A stretch of DNA of 9,311 nucleotides, taken from Clostridia bacterium. Its GTDB lineage: Bacteria > Bacillota > Clostridia > Oscillospirales > Acutalibacteraceae. The position numbers were made by a program, and so were the translations under genes. Shown one piece after another: positions 6,782 through 9,311 of this stretch (position 1 is the first letter of the stretch; the number at the start of each line of letters is the position of its first letter). Under the pieces are notes generated by a model. That model was not told where the DNA came from. It worked only from the letters and a program-made list of their open reading frames with translations, and searched no databases. Location: assembly GCA_900770255.1 (NCBI GenBank), contig CAAGJN010000032.1, forward strand, positions 1 to 9,311, given 5' to 3'.

Positions 6782-8182
6782 ATGAAATACGATGTAGTCA
6801 TTATCGGCGCGGGCCCTGCGGGCATATTCACCGCGCTCGAGCTTATCCGCAGGGGCTCAAAGAAAAAAATCATGATGGTCGAAAAGGGTCAGCCGATCGA
6901 AAAGCGCCGCTGCCCCAAATCGCAGACCCACAAGTGCGTCAACTGCAAGCCCTATTGCCACATCACGACCGGCTTCTCGGGCGCGGGCGCCTTCTCTGAC
7001 GGGAAGCTCTCGCTCAGCCCCGAGGTCGGCGGCCAGCTCCCGGAGCTCATAGGCGTCGACGTCGCGCAGGAGACGATAGAATATGCAGATAAAATTTACC
7101 TTGAGTTCGGCGCGGACACCCATGTTGAGGGTGTGGGACGCGAGGAGGAGGTCAAGGAGATCAGAAAGCGCGCCATAAAGGCGGGACTTCGCCTTGTTGA
7201 CTGCCCGATCCGCCACCTCGGTACCGAAAAAGCGCAGGATATATATTATGCGATAGAGCAGTACCTGGTTGAAAACGGCGTCGATATGCTCTTCGGCTAT
7301 GAGTGCGACAACATCATTCTCGAGGGCGACGTGTGCAAGGGCGTGTATGTCAAAAAGGGCGCCGAGAGTATAGAGATATTTGCAGATCACACCGTCATAG
7401 CGACAGGACGCCGCGGAGCCGACTGGCTTGAAAAGCTCTGCGCCGAGCACGATATCTCTCATCAGCCCGGCACGGTCGATATCGGCGTGCGCGTTGAGAT
7501 AAGAAACGAGGTCATGGAGAAGGTCAATGATGTGCTCTATGAGTCAAAGCTCATCGGTTACCCCAAGCCCTTCAAGAACAAGGTCCGCACGTTCTGCCAG
7601 AATCCCGGCGGCTTTGTCAGCCAGGAGAACTATGACAACGATCTCGCCGTTGTCAACGGCCACTCCTACAAGGAGCTCAAGAGCAACAACACGAATCTCG
7701 CGATCCTCTGTTCGCACAACTTTAACCAGCCGTTCAATCAGCCGATCGAGTATGCTCAGAAGGTCGGCGAGCTGACCAACATGCTCGGCGCCGGCCATAT
7801 CCTTGTGCAGCGCTACGGCGATATTCTCGACGGCAAGCGCACCTGGCAGAAGGAGCTCGACCGCTCCAACGTAAGACCCACCCTGCCCGACGCAGTCGCG
7901 GGCGATATAACCGCCGCCATGCCCTACCGCGCGATGCTCAACATAATCAATTTCATCCAGGCAGTCGACTACGTCGTGCCAGGCTTCGCGGCAGAGGAGA
8001 CGCTGCTCTACTCTCCCGAGCTCAAGTTCTATTCCAACCGCATCAAGATGGATGAGAACCTCGACACCAACGTCAAGGGTCTTCACTGCCTCGGCGACTC
8101 GAGCGGCTGGACGCGCGGCCTGATGATGGCCTCCGTCATGGGCGTGCTCATGGGACGCAGTCTTGCGGACAGAGATAAATAA
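6782..8182 (+). CDS. NAD(P)/FAD-dependent oxidoreductase, COG2509 type
   Basis: A 466-residue flavoprotein. The N-terminal Rossmann motif GAGPAG (Gly9-Gly14), with VEKG at about 33-36, marks FAD binding. GRRGADW near the middle and LGDSSGWTRG (Gly438-Asp439 contacting FAD) near the C-terminus complete the two-dinucleotide-binding-fold pattern. A cluster of four cysteines, Cys44, Cys52, Cys55 and Cys59 (spacing C-x7-C-x2-C-x3-C), precedes GFSGAGAFSDGKLSLS, a strongly conserved stretch of this 'FAD-utilising dehydrogenase' group. The cysteines could bind a metal or iron-sulfur centre, but this is inference. Substrate and physiological role are unknown for the group, and a link with the folate genes upstream is not established. 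The ribosome site GAGGTG (6771-6776) sits 5 bases before ATG. A strong hairpin follows the stop by 20 bases, so this is probably the last gene of the plus-strand unit. Confidence 0.88.
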   Translation: MKYDVVIIGAGPAGIFTALELIRRGSKKKIMMVEKGQPIEKRRCPKSQTHKCVNCKPYCHITTGFSGAGAFSDGKLSLSPEVGGQLPELIGVDVAQETIEYADKIYLEFGADTHVEGVGREEEVKEIRKRAIKAGLRLVDCPIRHLGTEKAQDIYYAIEQYLVENGVDMLFGYECDNIILEGDVCKGVYVKKGAESIEIFADHTVIATGRRGADWLEKLCAEHDISHQPGTVDIGVRVEIRNEVMEKVNDVLYESKLIGYPKPFKNKVRTFCQNPGGFVSQENYDNDLAVVNGHSYKELKSNNTNLAILCSHNFNQPFNQPIEYAQKVGELTNMLGAGHILVQRYGDILDGKRTWQKELDRSNVRPTLPDAVAGDITAAMPYRAMLNIINFIQAVDYVVPGFAAEETLLYSPELKFYSNRIKMDENLDTNVKGLHCLGDSSGWTRGLMMASVMGVLMGRSLADRDK

Positions 8183-8200
8183 ACGAAAAATATAAAAGAT

Positions 8201-8241
8201 TTACGCCGCCCGAGCTGAAAAATTTAGCTCGGGCGGCGTTG
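8201..8241. terminator. Hairpin repeat copy 1, probable terminator of the plus-strand operon
   Basis: Arm 8203-8219 pairs with 8223-8239 through 17 positions (16 Watson-Crick pairs and one G-T, G8217 with T8225) around a three-base AAA loop. It lies 20 bases after the stop of the flavoprotein gene. No clear T-tract follows on the plus strand. Read on the minus strand, it is followed by a T-rich stretch (complement of 8182-8202), so it may act best on leftward transcription or in both directions. It is 37/41 identical to the copy at 8489-8529. Confidence 0.72.
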
Positions 8242-8274
8242 CAGCGTGTCGAAAAAGTATTTTTCGACACGCTG
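8242..8274. repeat. Perfect 15-bp palindromic hairpin
   Basis: CAGCGTGTCGAAAAA (8242-8256) is the exact reverse complement of 8260-8274, around the three-base loop GTA. It begins directly after hairpin copy 1. The A5/T5 inner part and GC-rich outer part would fit a bidirectional terminator or an interspersed palindromic repeat. Which of these it is cannot be decided from one copy. Confidence 0.75.
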
Positions 8275-8309
8275 TGGGCTGTTAAAAAAGCCCCGAAGCC
8301 AAAGAGAGG

Positions 8310-8345
8310 CGCGCCCGTTGGCGTAAAGAGGGACGTCAGGGCGCG
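8310..8345. other. Bulged GC-rich stem-loop
   Basis: CGCGCCC (8310-8316) pairs with GGGCGCG (8339-8345). After a two-base bulge, TGGCGT (8319-8324) pairs with ACGTCA (8333-8338) with one G-T pair, leaving an eight-base AAAGAGGG loop. Thirteen pairs in 36 bases make a stable element inside the gene-free island. Function is unknown. Confidence 0.5.
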
Positions 8346-8358
8346 ACTCGCGCAGGAA

Positions 8359-8479
8359 GGCAAAGCACAGCGTATCAAGTCTTTCGGGGATATAACGGAT
8401 TTAACTTGATATGCAAAGCTCCGGCAAATACAAAGCTAATACTTAAAAATTTGTGCTTTGCCGGTTCGGGGAGTTTTTT
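8359..8479. other. Nested helices with an alternative fold, ending at a T6 tract
   Basis: An outer helix pairs GGCAAAGCAC (8359-8368) perfectly with GTGCTTTGCC (8453-8462). Just inside, GCGTATCAAGT (8370-8380) pairs with ACTTGATATGC (8404-8414) with one G-T pair. A competing hairpin pairs CCGGCAAA (8421-8428) with TTTGCCGG (8457-8464), using the same 3' strand as the outer helix, so the two cannot form together. TTTTTT follows at 8474-8479. The arrangement resembles an alternative-fold leader or a folded repeat, but no coding gene follows it on the plus strand, so a classical attenuator role is unlikely. Confidence 0.42.
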
Positions 8480-8488
8480 GACAGTCTG

Positions 8489-8529
8489 TTACGCCGCCTG
8501 AGCTGAAAGATTCAGCTCGGGCGGTGTTG
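8489..8529. terminator. Hairpin repeat copy 2, probable terminator for the minus-strand genes
   Basis: Arm 8491-8507 pairs with 8511-8527 through 17 positions, with two G-T pairs, around an AGA loop. It begins one base beyond the minus-strand stop of the cytidylyltransferase pseudogene, as expected for a terminator of that unit, although no T-tract follows directly on the minus strand. It differs from copy 1 at four positions; three are in the stem and all preserve pairing. Confidence 0.65.
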
Positions 8530-8530
8530 G

Positions 8531-8948
8531 TTATCGGTCTTTCTCCGACAATTTCTTTTTTATATCCGTTATTGAAACGCCTTTTGTATACGGGAGATAT
8601 TCAACTGAGACGCCGATTTCTCTGAACTGCCGCTCGGTTTTCAAATACCGTTGCGAGCCTTTCCGGCCGTTGCCTGAGAAAAGCACGTCAAATTTAATCT
8701 GTCCCGGGCGAGCATCTTGTCGTCCGTGGCGGTGATGTTAGCCTTCTCCGTCCTGTCGACGCATTTCAATGCGTTGAGGAGACGCAGCCGGTAATCCTCA
8801 TTGATTACGGGCTCATTTCTCTTGACCTGGCGCACATGCAGACTATGAGGCAGTCGCACTGCTCCTTACAGCGCTCCAAAAGGTTAAGATAACCCATATG
8901 CAGTAGGTCGAAAACTCCGCAGGTGTAGCCGACTTTATATTTCTTCAT
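8531..8948 (-). pseudogene. TagD-like cytidylyltransferase pseudogene, two frameshifts
   Basis: Three consecutive frames together spell a protein of the glycerol-3-phosphate cytidylyltransferase (TagD) family, which makes CDP-activated alcohols for teichoic acid or polysaccharide decoration. The first frame starts at ATG 8948 with KVGYTCGVFDLLHMGYLNLL and reads about 39 residues before losing similarity near 8830; it stops at 8805-8807. The second frame carries EPVINEDYRLRLLNALKCVD and loses similarity near 8695, stopping at 8641-8643. The third carries KFDVLFSG, GSQRYLKTERQFREIGV, EYLPYTKGVSITDIK and ends at TAA 8531-8533. The catalytic HxGH motif reads HMGY (His17, Tyr20), and the usual 'GDD' region reads GNG, so even a joined protein would probably be inactive. 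Some residues also seem to be missing at the first junction. It follows the LicD gene by 7 bases. Sequencing error could explain frameshifts but not the lost motif residues. Confidence 0.88.
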
Positions 8949-8955
8949 ATCGGGC

Positions 8956-9311
8956 TCATGCTTCCAGCCAGAAACTGTTGTTTGAGTGGTGAGTGACCTG
9001 CTGATCCTCGGGCGGAAGCTGCATATAGTCGCCGTAAACCGCAGTGAGTATTTTGTCGTATCCGGAGGGGATCCTGAATTTATACCCTTCGAATTCGGCC
9101 GGCAAGCTACTCGCGAACCATTCCTTTTTAAAGCGGTTGCATTCCGAGTTGAAGATCATTTCGACGGACCCGACAATATCGCAGCTCTCGTAGGGGTATT
9201 GCGAATGGAGCTTTCCGGCTTTCGCCATAAGCTTTGCCTTTGTCATTCCGCAGAGCCGGAGCAGAGAGGAGAAAAGCAGGCTGCTTTTGCTGCTTTTCGG
9301 ATCGACGCAGA
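8956..9311 (-). CDS. LicD-family protein, C-terminal part
   Basis: The minus-strand frame is open from the window edge (9310) to the stop at 8956-8958, giving about 117 visible codons of a longer gene whose start lies beyond the window. An ATG at 9246 is probably internal, since the open frame continues upstream of it. The end of the protein shows the hallmark of LicD-family phosphotransferases: EFEGYKFRIPSGYDKIL followed by VYGDYMQLPPEDQ and HHSN. LicD proteins transfer phosphocholine or similar phospho-ligands to surface glycans. The following TagD-like gene would supply a CDP-activated donor in an intact system, which is the usual partnership, but here that partner is broken. Whether this LicD copy is intact cannot be judged, because the catalytic N-terminal part is outside the window. 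Confidence 0.83.
   Translation of the reverse strand, partial: CVDPKSSKSSLLFSSLLRLCGMTKAKLMAKAGKLHSQYPYESCDIVGSVEMIFNSECNRFKKEWFASSLPAEFEGYKFRIPSGYDKILTAVYGDYMQLPPEDQQVTHHSNNSFWLEA

Larger units (their letters stand above)
8183..8530. other. Gene-free convergent intergenic region rich in inverted repeats
   Basis: These 348 bases lie between the plus-strand flavoprotein gene and the minus-strand cytidylyltransferase pseudogene, and no frame in them resembles a protein. Near-identical 41-base hairpin copies sit at 8201-8241 and 8489-8529. Between them are a perfect 15-bp hairpin, a bulged GC-rich stem-loop and a nested pair of helices, all listed separately. TTCGGGG occurs twice (8383-8389 and 8465-8471) and its complement CCCCGAA once (8291-8297). 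The density of pairing sequence exceeds what two ordinary terminators need. Confidence 0.7.

Noticed and set aside
8148..8378. Minus-strand open frame of 76 codons across the hairpin region
   Set aside because: It crosses the end of the flavoprotein gene and three inverted repeats, and its composition reflects the repeats rather than a protein.
8203..8527. CRISPR-like array suggested by the repeated palindromic unit
   Set aside because: There are only two copies, 288 bases apart, with no regular spacers and no cas genes. Terminator or palindromic repeat is the simpler reading.
8201..8529. Insertion sequence bounded by the duplicated hairpins
   Set aside because: The copies are in direct orientation, there is no transposase frame between them, and no target duplication is visible. 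It remains possible only as a non-autonomous element.

Overview
This window reads as chromosomal DNA from a Gram-positive, GC-rich member of the Clostridia, probably of the Oscillospiraceae/Ruminococcaceae type. The evidence is the Bacillus/Clostridium-type FolE sequence, a lipoprotein signal peptide on a transglutaminase-like protein, a LytR-CpsA-Psr-like membrane protein, a COG2509-type flavoprotein, strong purine-rich ribosome binding sites, and heavy use of GC-ending codons. This assignment is inference from style and gene families; no database search was possible.

Layout. Positions 1-8182 hold a tightly packed run of nine plus-strand genes. In order they are: the C-terminal part of a putative glycoside hydrolase (DUF4015-like TIM barrel, cut by the window edge); a cytoplasmic GH13 alpha-glucan hydrolase; a membrane-anchored protein that looks like a degenerate LCP domain; a transglutaminase-like lipoprotein with a TTG start; four folate genes in the order folE, folP, folB, folK; and an NAD(P)/FAD-dependent oxidoreductase of the COG2509 type with a four-cysteine cluster. 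Gaps between these genes are 4 to 36 bases, and folP/folB overlap by 8. The exception is an 86-base gap before folK, which may hold a weak internal promoter. The run may therefore be transcribed as one or two operons.

Positions 8183-8530 contain no credible gene but are very rich in inverted repeats. Two 41-base direct copies of a hairpin lie at the two ends, and every stem difference between them keeps base pairing. Between them are a 15-bp perfect hairpin, a bulged GC-rich stem-loop and a nested pair of helices with a mutually exclusive alternative. The flanking genes converge on this region, so it must at least serve termination; the middle part is also a candidate for an interspersed repeat or a structured RNA.

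Positions 8531-9311 are on the minus strand. They hold the C-terminal part of a LicD-family protein (open at the window edge) followed 7 bases later by a TagD-like cytidylyltransferase gene. The latter is readable only by joining three frames and has lost its second catalytic histidine, so it is a pseudogene. Together these look like the decaying end of a cell-surface phospho-ligand (teichoic acid or polysaccharide decoration) cluster.

How the genes work together. FolE makes dihydroneopterin triphosphate from GTP, FolB converts dihydroneopterin to 6-hydroxymethyl-dihydropterin, FolK pyrophosphorylates it, and FolP joins it to p-aminobenzoate to give dihydropteroate. Dihydrofolate synthase (folC), dihydrofolate reductase and the pABA genes are not in the window. 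The upstream genes concern glycans and the cell envelope and have no obvious biochemical link to folate. No clearly new defence or mobile system is visible. The most interesting parts are the structured intergenic island, the degenerate LCP-like protein and the frameshifted cytidylyltransferase.
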